From Daphnia carinata (taxonomy: Eukaryota; Arthropoda; Branchiopoda; Diplostraca; Daphniidae), in NCBI RefSeq assembly GCF_022539665.2, contig NC_081333.1, positions 8,988,971 through 9,052,970 of the forward strand: a stretch of 64,000 bases of DNA, given 5' to 3'. Positions 1-17,500 of this stretch are shown piece after piece; within the stretch, counting starts at the first letter, position 1; the number at the start of each line of letters is the position of its first letter. The notes below the pieces were generated by a model. The model made no database searches. It was not told the DNA's origin and saw only the letters and a list, made by a program, of their open reading frames with translations. The position numbers and the translations under genes were made by a program.

Positions 1-890
1 ATATCCAAAACTCGGTTTAAAAAAAAAATTAATAAATAAAAAAAAAATAGACACAAAAATTCTCAGTTAGTAAGGGCAAGGGTTCGTCTGAAAGTTAAGG
101 ATTAAAATGAAATTGTCTGGAATAACTCCCCAAAAGCCGGCCGTTCGATAATTTAAGCTTTGAAGGTTTTCGACTGACGGAAGGGAAGGAAAACATCATT
201 CTGGGTGAGATTTGGGGAAAAGAAGGTGTACGAAAGATAAACAAAAGTTTTTTTTTTTTGCACCATTCAAATTCACAGAATGGTCGAGAACACGTTGTTG
301 ACGAGGACAAAAGTGAAAACGATTTGCATTCACTCTTTTTTCTGTTTTTTCCAGAAGAAAAAAAATATTATATCCTTCAACCAAGTGACTAGCAATCTCT
401 TTCTCTCTTTTTTTTTTTTTTTTTTTTTTTACAATTGATGAGATCCATTTCTTGCCTCGCTGCGAAAAAAAATGATTCGCAAATCGTCTCGACTATATCT
501 CGCGCGTCTAATTCTCCTCGTTGCTTCATTTTCTCTTCCGTTTTTCTATGCGTACTGCAATTTTTAAATAACGTCGCTTGAGCAGAGCTGACTAGCTTTG
601 TAAACGATGAACTTTTGATGAGAAGATATCTTTGTAAACCGATAATTGGTTTGTGGAGTGGGGTGAGTTAGGATGGGTGTGTTCCAGGATGATTTTTTCT
701 TTCCTGTCTTAAATGCTCGCAGACGAGTCAAGTGCGAGAGATGTTTTGCGGGGAGGAGGGCTTGTCTTCTTTCTGTTGTTTTTCTTGGAGGGAGGTTGTC
801 AGCTACTAAAGCGTGAGTGTGTGTGTGGTGTGTGTGTACGTGTAACATGTGTGGATGTAAGTGGCTGGTTCTGGCAAATGGGCGCCCCAT
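1..890 (-). other. Downstream/3' UTR region of the ELAV-like gene
   Basis: No coding sequence is seen here. On the minus strand this directly follows the ELAV stop codon, so it is probably 3' UTR that runs off the window. ELAV-family genes often have long 3' UTRs. It contains GT-rich DNA near 813-850 and a T23 run at 408-430, which would be A23 in the minus-strand transcript. Confidence 0.5.
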
Positions 891-4442
<3,552 letters not shown>

Positions 4443-4475
4443 TTTTCTGCTTTTGTCGGCTACTGTGTAATCTAA

Positions 4476-7400
4476 AGAGTGGGCAGAAAAAAAAGTAAAT
4501 ACAAAATTAAGATCAGCTTATTTTTGTTCGAATAAGTTAGCAATAATGATACGCCCACACGGCAGTTCAAGAATCGCTCTGAGGCGGAACAGGAGTCATT
4601 AGCGTGACCAAAGTGTTTCGTTAGAACACGTGTCGTGTCGTGTCATTAAAAGTTGGTTCTTTTCTAGTCTAACGTCGTACCCAAAAACGTAAACGTGATC
4701 GCCAAAAGAATGGCGTCGAGAGATAACCGATAGGGTGGACGAGCTATCGATCGGCGTCTACACACAGTTGCTGGGCGTAGGATTATGACGCCATCTGACG
4801 TGCTATACGATTCGCGTCTCAACAAACACAATACATAGAAAGGGGGCTGGAGGGGAAAATTTGAAAAGCAGGGATGCAGCTGCTTCCAACAACCCTCCTA
4901 ACCATCTGCAAATGGAAATGCGCAGACATTGGTGCTACCTATTCCACTCTAGAAGAATGGGTAATCCCTGGGACGTTGCCAGATGAAAGCCCCCCAAAAA
5001 CATTTAAATCGAAATTAAATGGCCTGGAAAAAAAATATCAAAGATTTTTTGATTTGAACATTTGAAACTGAACACGAAAAATGAGAATTGTGTTAACATG
5101 TTGAGATATCTGGTATGGCAAAGGTTAAAAAATTAATAAATAGTTTGGATGTTAATCAAAGTATTGGAAATTGTAGGACGGATGCAAGACGGGCTACGCA
5201 TGAACCGGTTGGTTTGGACTGATCCTGTTGAGGAATTTAATTTTTTTTTGTAAATTGTATATTTGTGTGTACTTCAAGCGATGGAGATTGTCGTACGAAA
5301 ACCTGAACGCAACACCCCATTACCGTGTATTGCCAAATTCTTCGAATCTGTTAGACCTTTAAAATGCAATGAATTAATAAACCGTAGAAGTCAATAATAG
5401 ATCCTAAGAGTGCTTGGATAGAGCAAAATGGCAACCAATAACAGGGAAAAACTCTAAAAATGGAAGCGTTGGCAGATTCTAGAATTGAATAGAGCAATAA
5501 CGATAAAATCTCCAAGTGGAGCTCAAATCTAATGCAATCCTTTGTTGTTGAAACGGTAAAATTCAAATTTCAACGAGACGAAGATCAAAACGCGTGACAA
5601 TTTTCCTTTTTCAATCATCATAATAATAAAAAATCGTCCTAGTTTCCTATTACATCCGCAGTTGTTGGAACGCATCATTTTTCGGTTGTCTTTCATCGAT
5701 TCAAATCTCCCCCTTCCTCATCTTTTTTTTCCATCCCGCTTTCAAAGAGAAAATTGTGTTCAGTAAAGGTTATGTTCCCCTCCCCCCTTATTTTGTACTT
5801 ACTCACTGACAGAAAGAACTATTGATCCAGTAAAAAAAAAAGAAGGTAGGAGGGGGGCCCGGTTGCCATGGAGGCCATGCAAACACTCGACGCAGATGGA
5901 TCAAGGTGGCGCGTGCGCCAACCATCTGCCCTATTCAAACTTTTCATCCGCTTTTCCATTTCCGTTAACCCGACAAAGGGTGATGACATTACGTCGAAAA
6001 ATGTCATTAGCTTTAAAAATAAAATAAAAACTACTTTTTTTACGTGTCGGCATTCTAGTCGTGGAAATTACCATAAAACAAGAGTTAGTGGTCTCTCACT
6101 CGACTGCAACATTCCCAAAGGAGGGGGGCATCTCGACGCCCGCTGGATTATTGATCGTCGTTTTGAACGCACGCGCGCTGAACCACCATTTCTCTCCTTC
6201 TACACGCACATACATAAAAAAACTAAATCGATATACGGACCCTCCCATCACTGCAGCTGCTCCTTCCTGACAAGACCTTGCCCTTTTTTTCGAACAAAAA
6301 AAAAAGAACCGAGAAAATTTCGTGTATATATGTTGACTGATGAGTGAAATGAAAATAACTTTATACACTTCTACACGAATAGGTGGGGCAGAGGGGGGGG
6401 CAGCGAATGATTAGCTACACGGCGGTCAGGAGGCTGGGTATGGACACTAGTGACAGTTGGTTTCTCAGCAGCTGTTTGCTTGCGTAGCCCATCCCGTTCC
6501 TTCCTTTTTTTTTACGTTTTGTCGACCCAATCTATCTCTTTTTTGCTTTCTCTTACTTTTTCTTTTTTTGGAATTCCGCCATCTTGAAACGAGCGAAAGG
6601 GGGCGTTCTACTAATCCAATCAAAATTATTTTACCTTGGGATGTGACGAAAAATGGTTGAAAATGGCCGGTGGTCACCCGCGTGGTCTCACACACACTCA
6701 CTCTCGTCGTTGTCGTTTGAGAAAAAAAAAAACAGGGAACCAAATATCTCTGATTGGAAAACGTGGGGAGTAAAATGGTATACGAATCAAAAAAACTCTT
6801 CAAAAAGAAATGAAAAAACAGCCCGTGTGTTTTTTTTATAGATTACTAAATCAAGTCAAAATTACGAAATTGATTTAAAGTATGTGTGCTTTGTTTGTTT
6901 TTCTTGTCAAAACTGAATAAGGAAAGACAAAAAAAAGGGGGGATAGGAAACTGATAGCTGATGGAAGAAAAAGAAAAATTAACACACGGAACGAGAAAAT
7001 TCAAAAAGGACGGGAACGAAGGAACACAAGACTTGCTCGGTTTCTGGTCGGACTTCTACTGCGTGGAGTTTAGGGCCCACAACGCGCAAACTCCGAACCC
7101 ATCGAAAATTCGGCGCGCAAGTAGCGCCACCCACCCTGTCCTTTCATACTTTGATCGCATACATTTTCATTGTAAACCCCCTCCCCTCCTGCAACCCTCA
7201 CCCCTCGTTGACATACACATACATACACAACACATAGAAATGGATATAGGTTCTTGCCCTAAAATGTTTAGATTATATATGCATGTATATTTTCTGCGAA
7301 GAACTTGCTATGTTTATTTTATTGGCCAAATTATTGATACAAATAGGTAGAATAATTCATTATACGTGCACGATTGAAGTGTTTTGGCTGTGACGTCATT

Positions 7401-8203
7401 AAGCATTTGTACTTGTGTATTGATTTTTCCGTTATGCCTCTGAAGAAACGTCGGTACGTAGCCGTTGGGAATGTTTTCCCGACTTGCCAGACAGGATGAT
7501 TGCGTTTTCTGCAAGCTGGAAGGGCCGACATCTTGATTTGTTGGATTGAACTCGTTTATAGCCGCGCAGCTCTCAAACATTTCCTTTGTTCCAAACTGTA
7601 CCACACAGATAAAAATATATCTATGTGGGCTGATATTTGAAAGGAGGATTCTTTTTCCACGGTTCTCATCGATCAAACAAAAGAACAAAGAGAACGAAGC
7701 ATGAATTACTGATTTACGACTTTGCCTTAGTCACTTACTCTCTATCTCTCTCTCTCTCTCTCCACTATAAATATAACACTACGACGATTTAATTAACTAT
7801 GGAGTACGTTTCCCCATTCAGTATATCTATTGTTTCCCTTTCCGTTCAGTAAACGAATTCATGATTTCACGTAACATGCCAACAAACCATACCAACATAT
7901 TTAAATAAAAAATAACTATGCATTAACGCAGAAAAAAAAATATTATAAGTGGATACAAAAAAAATTGTAAATTTTCGTTAATAACTAACATTTGGGGAAT
8001 TTCAAAATCTTTATATGTATTCGAAACGAGTTCAATTTCAGCGACTTGGCAATTTCGTAGCAGAAGACCATCGAATGAAAGACAAGACAACCAAGACACA
8101 AAACCTGCCAAAGTGGGTGGCGGTGTCATCTCTACCATTTTCCGTTCTAAATATAAAAAATCTATTGTTATTCATCGAAAAAAAGTTTATACTTACTACT
8201 ACT
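4476..8203. other. Intergenic spacer between divergent ELAV-like and AP-1 mu genes
   Basis: I see no supported coding exon. It should hold the promoters and leaders of both flanking genes. Visible items are a CACGTG-type E-box near 4629, a perfect CRE palindrome TGACGTCA at 7391-7398, and a TC microsatellite around 7745-7762. Short ORFs here look like chance. Confidence 0.5.
7745..7762. repeat. TC dinucleotide microsatellite
   Basis: Simple TC repeat of about nine units in the spacer upstream of the AP-1 mu gene. It is a likely length-variable marker with no evident function. Confidence 0.8.
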
Positions 8204-10149
8204 ATGTCGACGTCAGCAATATTCATCCTTGATGTCAAGGGAAAAGTAAAAATTATCTTAGATTTTTTTTTTACATAATGAATATTTATATTATACAAAT
8301 CTGTGTCAAACAGGTGTTGATTTCCCGCAACTATCGAGGTGATGTCGAAATGGGGGTAATCGACAAATTTTTACCTTTCTTGATGGAAAAAGAGGAAGAG
8401 GGTAGTTTAACTCCCGTGTTCCAGACGTCTGGGTGCACATTCATGTACATAAAGCACCAGAATCTATATATTGTCAGCGTTTCTCGTAATAATGCCAATG
8501 CCGCCATGGTTTTCTCTTTTCTCCATAAAATTGTGCAAGTGATGAGTGAGTACTTTAAAGAAATTGAAGAAGAAAGCATTAGAGACAACTTTGTCATCAT
8601 CTTTGAGCTTTTGGATGAAATGAGTGACTTTGGCTATCCACAAACTACGGAAAGCAAAATTTTGCAAGAGTGAGCTCCTAATTTACATGTGTGCAGAATA
8701 CTGTGAAACATTCTTTACCATGTTCTAGGTATATCACTCAGGAAGGGCATAAACTTGAAACTGCACCAAGACCACCTCCAGCTGTGACCAATGCAGTATC
8801 TTGGCGCTCAGAGGGTATCAAGTACCGGAAAAATGAAGTTTTCCTCGATGTCATTGAATCCGTCAATCTCCTGGTAATACTTTTAGTATAAAGGTTTTGA
8901 ATGTTTATTAATTTTTTTTTTCTGTGCCATAAAGGCTTCTACTACTGGTAATGTTTTGAGAAGTGAGATTGTTGGGTCTATAAAGATGAGAGTGTACTTA
9001 TCTGGCATGCCTGAACTGCGCTTGGGTCTCAACGACAAGGTCTTGTTCGAAAGCACAGGACGGGGCAAATCTAAATCTGTTGAATTAGAAGATGTCAAGT
9101 TTCATCAATGCGTCCGCCTGTCCAGGTAATGAAATCTAAATCCCTTGATATTTCGAAACTCAAGGATAACTCTGTTTATTTCGTCAGATTCGAAAATGAC
9201 CGAACCATCTCGTTCATTCCACCTGACGGCGAGTTTGAGTTAATGTCTTATCGGTTAAACACTCACGTAGGTCTTCCGTAGAAAATTGTAATTCCCATCC
9301 TTGAGAATGATACCTGTTTTAAATACGAAACAGGTGAAACCTCTTATTTGGATCGATTCGGTGATTGAACGACACGCCCACTCGCGCGTAGAGTATATGA
9401 TTAAAGCTCGATCGCAGTTCAAGCGCCGCTCGACTGCTAACCACGTCGAGGTTGTAGTTCCTGTTCCAGCCGACGTCGATACACCCAAGTTCAAGACTTC
9501 CGTCGGAAGCGTCCGCTACGTCCCTGAACAGAATGTTCTCATTTGGAGTATCAAATCCTTTCCCGTATGTCCAGTTTCCGCTTCGTTTTCTCGTTTTTTT
9601 TATCGCATCTCAACGGATGGAGGGAAAAAAAGGAATGGAAGGGAAATGTATTTGTCCGGCTTTTTTTTCTTACATTTCTCCCTTTGACACTCCTGTTTTC
9701 AATGGCTTCTTGTTGGGCTTTTCTCTATAGTGGGAAGTAGAAGAGGATCCTTTATGTAAAAGGATCTCATGGTGATAACGACCCACTCATTGTTACACAT
9801 TCCTTTTCATAGGGCGGTAAGGAATACCTGATGCGGGCACACTTTGGGCTCCCCAGCGTTATCAGCGAGGAAACGGAAGGCAAACCTCCCATCCAGGTCA
9901 AGTTCGAGATCCCTTACTTCACCACGTCAGGCATTCAGGTACATCGAACGCCATCTATCTTCGCTCTAATGCACGATACGTTTACAACCATCTCCCCCAT
10001 TTGTTTGTATGCAAAATTTTGATTACGACTTTTGTCTTATGTCTTTTTAGGTTCGTTATTTGAAGATTATCGAAAAGAGCGGATACCAAGCCTTGCCTTG
10101 GGTTCGTTACATCACCCAGAACGGTGATTACCAGTTGAGGACCAACTGA
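8204..10149 (+). CDS. AP-1mu: AP-1 complex subunit mu (AP1M1 ortholog)
   Basis: Eight exons join in phase: 8204-8245, 8314-8669, 8729-8873, 8935-9125, 9188-9266, 9334-9564, 9813-9938 and 10051-10149, giving 422 residues, the usual length for mu1. The protein starts [14 protein letters not shown], the longin-type N-terminal domain, followed by an MHD domain from about residue 165 with [20 protein letters not shown] near its start. It ends with [13 protein letters not shown], typical of mu1. Mu1 is the medium chain of the AP-1 adaptor, which binds YxxPhi sorting signals and links cargo to clathrin at the trans-Golgi network and endosomes. All eight exons are intact with canonical GT-AG junctions. 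A weak hairpin around paired GGATCCTTT and AAAGGATC blocks lies in the intron near 9745. No close alternative identity is apparent; mu2 would differ in both termini. Confidence 0.97.
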
Positions 10150-13100
10150 TTGTTTTCACCAACGTCCAGTCTTCTTCTTACACAAAACCCTTCTGTCCTG
10201 CTTTTCCTCTACACTATACACACTTGTTGTTTGAATATATTCTTTAGCTCTTGTCATTCACTTTCAGCCTATTTTCGCTATAAGAGAAGAAAAATTTAAG
10301 ATTTTCTTTCCAGATACCATTTTGTTTAATTTTTTTTTCTCTTAATATCATTTACTTCATATATTTTTTTTTTGGTCCACCTCCTCCCTCCTTCAACCTT
10401 TTTTTATATAGCAGTTGCCTGATTACAATCACACTTAATACACTGGTCCAATCAGCTGAGCATTTTTTTTTCTATGCGGAGCTGAAAGTCTTTGAATGAA
10501 AGCTACACAGTGACTGCGCTGTTGTCAATAGTTCGTGTATAGCTGAAATGAAATTGCCAATCCAGCAAAAGGCTGGCAAAAGAAGAGTGCGGAGCAACGG
10601 ATTTTGTTATTTTGGCTGATGCCCTTCTTATTTACTTTTTTTTTCTCCTTCGTCGGCTTGTTTGCCGATTCTACCACCGTTCCTTTCACCTTATGCCTTC
10701 AAAGAACCCACACACACATACACGGCGAAAGAGAAAAGGAAAAGAAATGAGGGGAATCGTTTCGTCATTCAGCTACCCAGTCACGAACTTATAACCAAAC
10801 CTGCCCGTCAACTCTATCACGGAAAATACTTTTCCTTTTAAAAGAGGAAAGACTTCGTTCAGCTTCCACCCTCCTTCTCTTACTTAACGAGTATTCGTGA
10901 TTGACTGCATATCACCGACTCGCATCTTCTTCCGCTGGATAGATGTAGAAAAATAAAGCCACCGTCGGGTTTTGTACACCATTCTAATTTTCTTTTTCGT
11001 TTTTGCTCAGTTTTTTTCCTCATCTATGGCAAACGAGGAACACTCCAAAGTTGATTGAATCGAACCTTTGCACGAGATGGGCACTTCTCGTGTTAGCCAA
11101 GCGCGGAAGCAATTCCACTGCTACTCGGTTGGCTGGGTGAGAAAGTATAACGTTACCTATATCTACTATATTTACGTAATAGTAAATGCACAAGTTTTCT
11201 ATAGCCACTGCTGTTGGGATGCGCGAGTATTGAACGGTTTCCCCGTGATGCCCCGTTATTATCTCTGCACCGTATCTCTCGCTCTCTATCATCTCCGCAT
11301 TGGCGTCTTGTCTATTCAGTTGATTGAATTCCCTTATTTGAAGCGTGATGGCGTAGGTCTTTTGCCTTTTCATTGCATCGCTATTTATTTATTATTATTA
11401 TTATTAAGACCATTTTCGTATAATCGCACATGTTTTGCGCTGAAATTCATTTTCCCTATTGACGTTTTCCCCTCTCGTCGTCGATCTTTTGATCCTTTTA
11501 TTGAAACCCGTTTGAGGTATTTTCATCAAACAGATGAAGAATTTTATTCTGCGACTCGATAAATAGCACGGCCACGAATGTACAAAAAAATAAATAAATA
11601 AGAAAAACGTGCAGTCTGTTAACAGATGAAATAAGTGGGAGTGTCGTGAACAAAAGCTCCCCTTTTTATTATTTATACTGTTTGAACGTGGACTGGTACT
11701 GTTCAATGGCATTAGGCAACCATGCGGGAAATCGATTTCATCTTTCCGTTTTAATTTTTCAAGGTTTACTCTGTCCAGAACAGCCTTGTCTGAAATTTAT
11801 GATCGGCCTTTAAAGAGCGTGAACGCCATTCCGTGTGAAAATCGCCCTCCCTCACCCCAGTAATAATAAAAAAAAACGTCCTCCAACCCCCGAATAAAAA
11901 GGGGTCACCAGGAATACGTTTGAAAGAAAGCCAAATTGCTTAGCATCTCAGCCGCAAACGGTTCCGCAAACGTCGTAAACACGCGGACGGTTTGGGGGTC
12001 GTGTTAAGAAAAAAAAAATGTAAAGACATAGTAACGAAGATGTAGACAAGAAGAGAAGGACAATGGAACGCAATCAAACGACCTCTCGTTCTGATCTTTG
12101 TTTTTTTTTTACTCCTCTTGTACCTTCCTTTTTATAAGTTCGTTTGCACGAATTTCGAGCACGGGTAAATAAAAGAAAGGAATAGAAAAGGACTTTAGGT
12201 AGATGGACGTCACGACGACCGCTGTGGCTTTGGAAAAAAAATCGAGCTGGAATGAATGAACTGACGATAACGGACGTTGGATTTTAAAAGGAAATAGGTT
12301 CAAAACATTTTTTATTCCGAAGCTTTTTACGCTAAGAAAAGGCCTTGACGTTGAGGAATCGAAAATCAAATACAATGAGAAGGGGGAAAGTGAAAAGCAC
12401 GGATGAATTGAAAAAAGGGACCCTCCCATTGATGCCGGAGTGATTTATTTAGCCGCTGTATATTATAATATACACGTCAGAGTGCCCTCGTGTGTTATAT
12501 ACTACCTATATAATATCTTCTATGGATTCCTGCCTCCGCCATCTTTCCTATTCGGTGTATTCTTTCATTGCCGTGCGAGTTATTGACGCAGACCTTATTA
12601 TATACGACGTCCGTTGAAAGAGAGGGACTTTTTTTCCCTCCGACTCTGTGTGTAACGAGCTGTTGTGGCTTTGCAATGGTTTTCCGTGGAAGGAGGAGTG
12701 GAAAGAACCACTCTAGACAGATCTTGCATCGAGTTGATGTTGTTACCGCGGACACGTTCGTCGTCATGGTGACCACAAAACTTCCGACATCCGACTACAT
12801 CCTCTTATGTTTTTTCCCTTCTTTTATCGGTGCTGGGGCTAGAGGCAAGTCAATGGTCGTATCTCAAAGGACTCGAATAATGACGTGTACGTTATAACAC
12901 GAAGAAGATGCTATTGATGAGAGATGTAGATATAAAGAAGATAATAAAGAAGGACTTTAAACGTTGATCGGATTGTCAATTCAAGCCGACAGATGGTGTT
13001 TTTTTTTTCTTCCCTGTCATCTGCCGGAAGGGGAGCCTGCAGCAGCTGGAAGAGAAACAGACAAAAAAAAACTATCCTGCCTACGTATGAAAAGAACAGG

Positions 13101-14495
13101 AGGGGAGGACTTCCACTTTACTAAAAGAAAAAAAGAGCTAACTACTCATAGGTGTCACAGGTGTTTTTTTGGCGAACTGCGTGAACGCTTCGTTATGTTA
13201 ATTACGCTAATAAATCGTACCAGTCATTGCATTAGCGAAACCTCATGCTAGTTGCACGCTATCTTAGCAGACGTCAATTATAGAACATCCCCATTATCTG
13301 AATACGCCATCGCATGACGAGAGATTTCAGGAAAATTAATGTGAAATGAAGTGGTCAAAGAGGAAACCAACTTAAGCAAAATCTTCGTAAGATGCTACGT
13401 TTTCACAGGCTTTTCATCATCTACTTATCGTCAACTTTTATGGCCGATAATTGCTTTTGGTTGAATATTTAAAGTCGTCTAAAGACCATACAGTAGAGTT
13501 GAAATGAAAATTCGTGAAACACTCTTAGTTGCCATTTTCGAGCAGAGGCATTTCACTAATAATTACAGCAGACCCGTACGAGGAATTTACCATTTTATCT
13601 GGGCGTACATAAGCAACTTCCAATAAAGAAAGTTTATTAATCAATAAACTTCAATCTTGTGCAGGAATGTAGCCAACTTCTAATCAAACGATAATTACAC
13701 AAAGAAAATCTATCTGTTGGAAATGAAAAAAAAAATCCATTTACTGTCCGTGGTGAAGTTATTCACTGACGTCCCAAAACATTTAATACTAAAAGTTAGA
13801 CTTCTCTTCGGCGCCATTTTACCCCAAACTAAAGTTGATTATCGTTGTACTAGCGTCCGGCTCACGTATCAATTAATTAAAAAAAAAGGCCCGTTCGTGT
13901 TGTTCAATATAGTTACATCGAATTAACATGTAGATTAAGGTAATGGTGGTTCTGTGCGCAATAGAAAAATAATGCTAGAGAGACCAACGTACGTTAGGAG
14001 ACCCCATATTGTCGCTTAATGACTATCAGATTATCATGAAACAAAACTATAGGGGGTAATGAGTACCACTAGTCTACCCAGAGGAAACATACAATTGTCC
14101 TACCTTTTACGTCAGTCAGGCTCTCATTGTTGTGCAGCGACGTGGGAGGTCGATTGTCATGTAAAATAACCCACGTTTTGTTCACATACACACGGAAAAA
14201 AAGGCCAGAGATTTGAATTTCCACTTTTCCTTCGATTTCACTGAAGTGCATATATCGTAAATAGATGCTATAGTTTATCTATATCATCGGTGGTACGTCT
14301 ATTGGCCGATACGGAATTCACGACACGCAGATGAGTTGACAGCATGCAAATATCGTCACAAGGCAGCAGGGCAATATTGGTACACACAGCCCGTCATATA
14401 CCCTTCGGCTGTATAGGTCTATAGAAACAGTCTAGATAAATAGTTTTTCGCGTTGTATGCAAATCAAGCCTTATTGAACACGTATAACCAAGTTC

Positions 14496-14536
14496 TATAT
14501 ATACAGCCCTGTGTCAACATGAGAAGAGCGCGCGAG
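14496..14536 (+). promoter_or_regulatory. Candidate TATA-type promoter and short first exon
   Basis: TATATATA at 14496-14503 is followed by an ATG at 14519, CpG-containing sequence, a TGACGT half-site, and a consensus-like donor GTGCGT about 50 nt downstream of the ATG. This combination resembles a core promoter with a short first exon. It could belong to an untranslated or alternative first exon of the downstream channel gene or to a noncoding RNA. It could also be chance in AT-rich DNA. Confidence 0.2.
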
Positions 14537-17500
14537 CTCAGTGACGTTGCATCCTGCCCGGACACGGTGCGTACGAAAACTGAACCTCTCCTGTTGAATT
14601 GTTGATTCGTATTTGTTTAAGCCTCTTTATTTTTACTGGCCTGTTGCATTTATTTTAGTTACCCGAATATTGTTTATATTGGCTGGTTTTCTTGGAAGAA
14701 AAGTCACTGTTAACTTAAGTATATTTGTCATTTTCAATTACGAATATAATGCGTTGGGACTTGAAAATGTGTTGTCATACATGTCAATTTTTTTCTTGTA
14801 GCTGTGTGTTCTTGCTGACAGTTGTGAAGAAAATCATATATTTTTTAAAATACTATTCTTATCCGGAAATGATGTGAATACTATTTCGCCGAAAGAGGGA
14901 TCGAGTGGCAATTTGTGGGGCGGGAGTTGAGAGGGTGCAGCAATAAAAGAAGGACTCCATAAAATAGTGTTTTTGACAGTTTGCATTAGAGCAGCGTCCT
15001 GGTCCTTCATGATGACCGGATCATCATTTGCCCATATGAATATATCTATAAACGGTGTAAAATATAGAAATAGTTCTTCTCAATTTCAGCGGTGGGCATA
15101 ACGTGAATTCGACGATATTACGGAATTTGTAAAGTTCTTCTTGATATTTCCCAAATGTTTAATCGTTGGTTCCTTTCCGCTTAGTTGTATGCACGAGCTA
15201 TTACAAATATATGTAAAAGAGATGTAAAATATCTCAGCAATTTTCAATAAAAATGGCAGGCTTTTAACTTATTTGTAAATTGTCTTTTTTTTTGTGGTCT
15301 ATATAAACATTCTTTATTGCAGGGATCTTTCTGGAACATGGACAATGTTTAGGTGGAAAGATTAACGATTGCTTTATTTTGCTCGCAATGTACTGATGGG
15401 AAAGCCCGTAAACGGAGATAAAAGAAACAGCATTGAATTAGTAATGCAGTACTCTATTATTTGGCTACAATGAACCACACAGTTGCAAAAATACCATTTC
15501 TGAAACAAAGAAAACTAATTCTACAAATAAGTAATAATGGTCAATTAAACTTTACATTGTTTAGCTCTAAACCAAACGAAATAATCTGATTTTAACACAA
15601 ATAAAGAGTTGCATAGAGTCAATGTTTATTACTCCATCAGGACTCGTTCCAACAGGAAAGACTAATTGTTATTAGCATGCCCACTAATTTCATTTCACGA
15701 TGGCTTGTGTATACGATGTAACACGATCAATAAATTTAATCACGTTCCGCAATTGCCACAGATCGTTATTCTTTTCGTGGTGTCCCACGAAAAAGTAATT
15801 CAAAGCGATAGGCTCGTTTCCTTGAAAAACGGTTGGAAACTAAACCCAAAACAATCAAACGAGATCAGGAGCTTGTAAACAGATCTTCCCACAATCATTT
15901 ACAAAGATATACAGTGTACCATGCAATAGACGACGCGATCTATTTTGCACGCACGCGTAGGAAAAACTATTTTCAGTTTTATGATCACCCGTTTTTTTTG
16001 GGTGGTGATGTTGCAAGCTGTCGTACATTGACCTGTTTTCTCACGTGCTTCAATCCTATTGGTGGTTGTCATCAGGCCATACAAGGCTATACAAAACAAT
16101 GGCCTTGGAAACTATAGGCATTTAGGTCAAATCATTTGGTATTTTCAGTTGCTAGCAATGGGGAGGGTAAACAAAAAGCTGCCACTATTTTCAATTTTGC
16201 TGCAGTGATTTGCATAAAATTCTGAATGTAAAGGGGGGATGGGTGAGCAAATGAATAGCCTCTTCTAAGATCATTGACCTTTGCATAAAATTACAGCCTT
16301 TTCCAAGGTTGAACACGTGCAAAAGGTCTAACTTTATTCAAATTCAGGAGAGGAAGAGTAAACAAATTTGCCTTTGAAGAAAATCTTGAATAAGTTAATA
16401 GTCATTACAAATAATATGTTACGTAGGGGGAATATTAAATATCTCCTTAGGTATTTTTACACAAACATACCGCCGATTTTTGTTGCTACGCAGCAGTCGA
16501 TTGAATGGACAATCTCAGCGTGACACCTAGTTAGCGTTCAACTTTTCCTCGGCCTGTGCACGACGGCTTACAGTTATCAAAGGCTATATCTACTAATAAC
16601 TCGTGGTCGATTGCAGCACCCGGTCTATTCACAATTCCCGATGTCCGTCTTTGTGCAGTAGTAACCTCTAACAAGCTCGTAATTATGTTGACACAAAATA
16701 TACAACTAGGTTCGTTAAAGCGAATTTTTTAATTGACTATTCGATGGCAATTCATCGAAAGCATTATTGAACAGACGTGGGGGCGTTTGAGAGACCTACT
16801 CCATTATAAACGGAAATCTATGAATAATAAAGAAAAGAAATCAAGTCGACTCCTTTTTATTGGCAGGTTATATTTTTTTACATTTTCGGGCAAGGTTTTT
16901 CTTCACGTTAGTGGGAACCAAAAAAACACACGAGAGAAGGAGTTTTATGCAGTTCTTTATTGAACATAGCTGCCGGAAGGCTCTTTGGTTGGTGCTGCCA
17001 GATTTCTCGAGGTATATACACAAACGACTAATGATCCTCCTTTTTTTTTCTATTAGACATATATAGAATTTAGATGTGTTTGGCTCACATTCTGTATAAA
17101 TAAAAGCGAAATTGCCGTGAGATGGGGCAGCTATATTATAGACGTATGTAATAAAACAGAATGAGGGAAAATCCATTCTATATTCCCAGCTGCTATTTAT
17201 TGGAGCATTTGAATCTTTGACAAAAAAAAATTCATTTCCGTATAATTTGGAGGACATCAACAACCGTTTCGTGCTGTTTGATTGCTGGACTTTGAACATA
17301 ATAGTACGTATGTACACATATAGAAAAGTTTGGCTGATCGCCTGATTCGCTACCCAAGTTCAATGAACATCAATCTTTTGTTGTCGAAATTATTTTGGTA
17401 CTGCCTTCGAAACATTTATAGTTTCCATTGAAAATGGTCCGCATTTTCCTTTTTTGGCAAACAGCTTGAAGAACCATTTCAACCGCTCAAATCAAAACTC

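Noticed and set aside
808-850. GT-rich tract considered as a functional element
   Set aside because: Imperfect simple repeat in probable 3' UTR with no further support.
11068-11562. 164-codon plus-strand open frame in the gene desert
   Set aside because: No recognisable motif, AT-driven composition, and an overlapping open frame on the other strand; it looks like chance.
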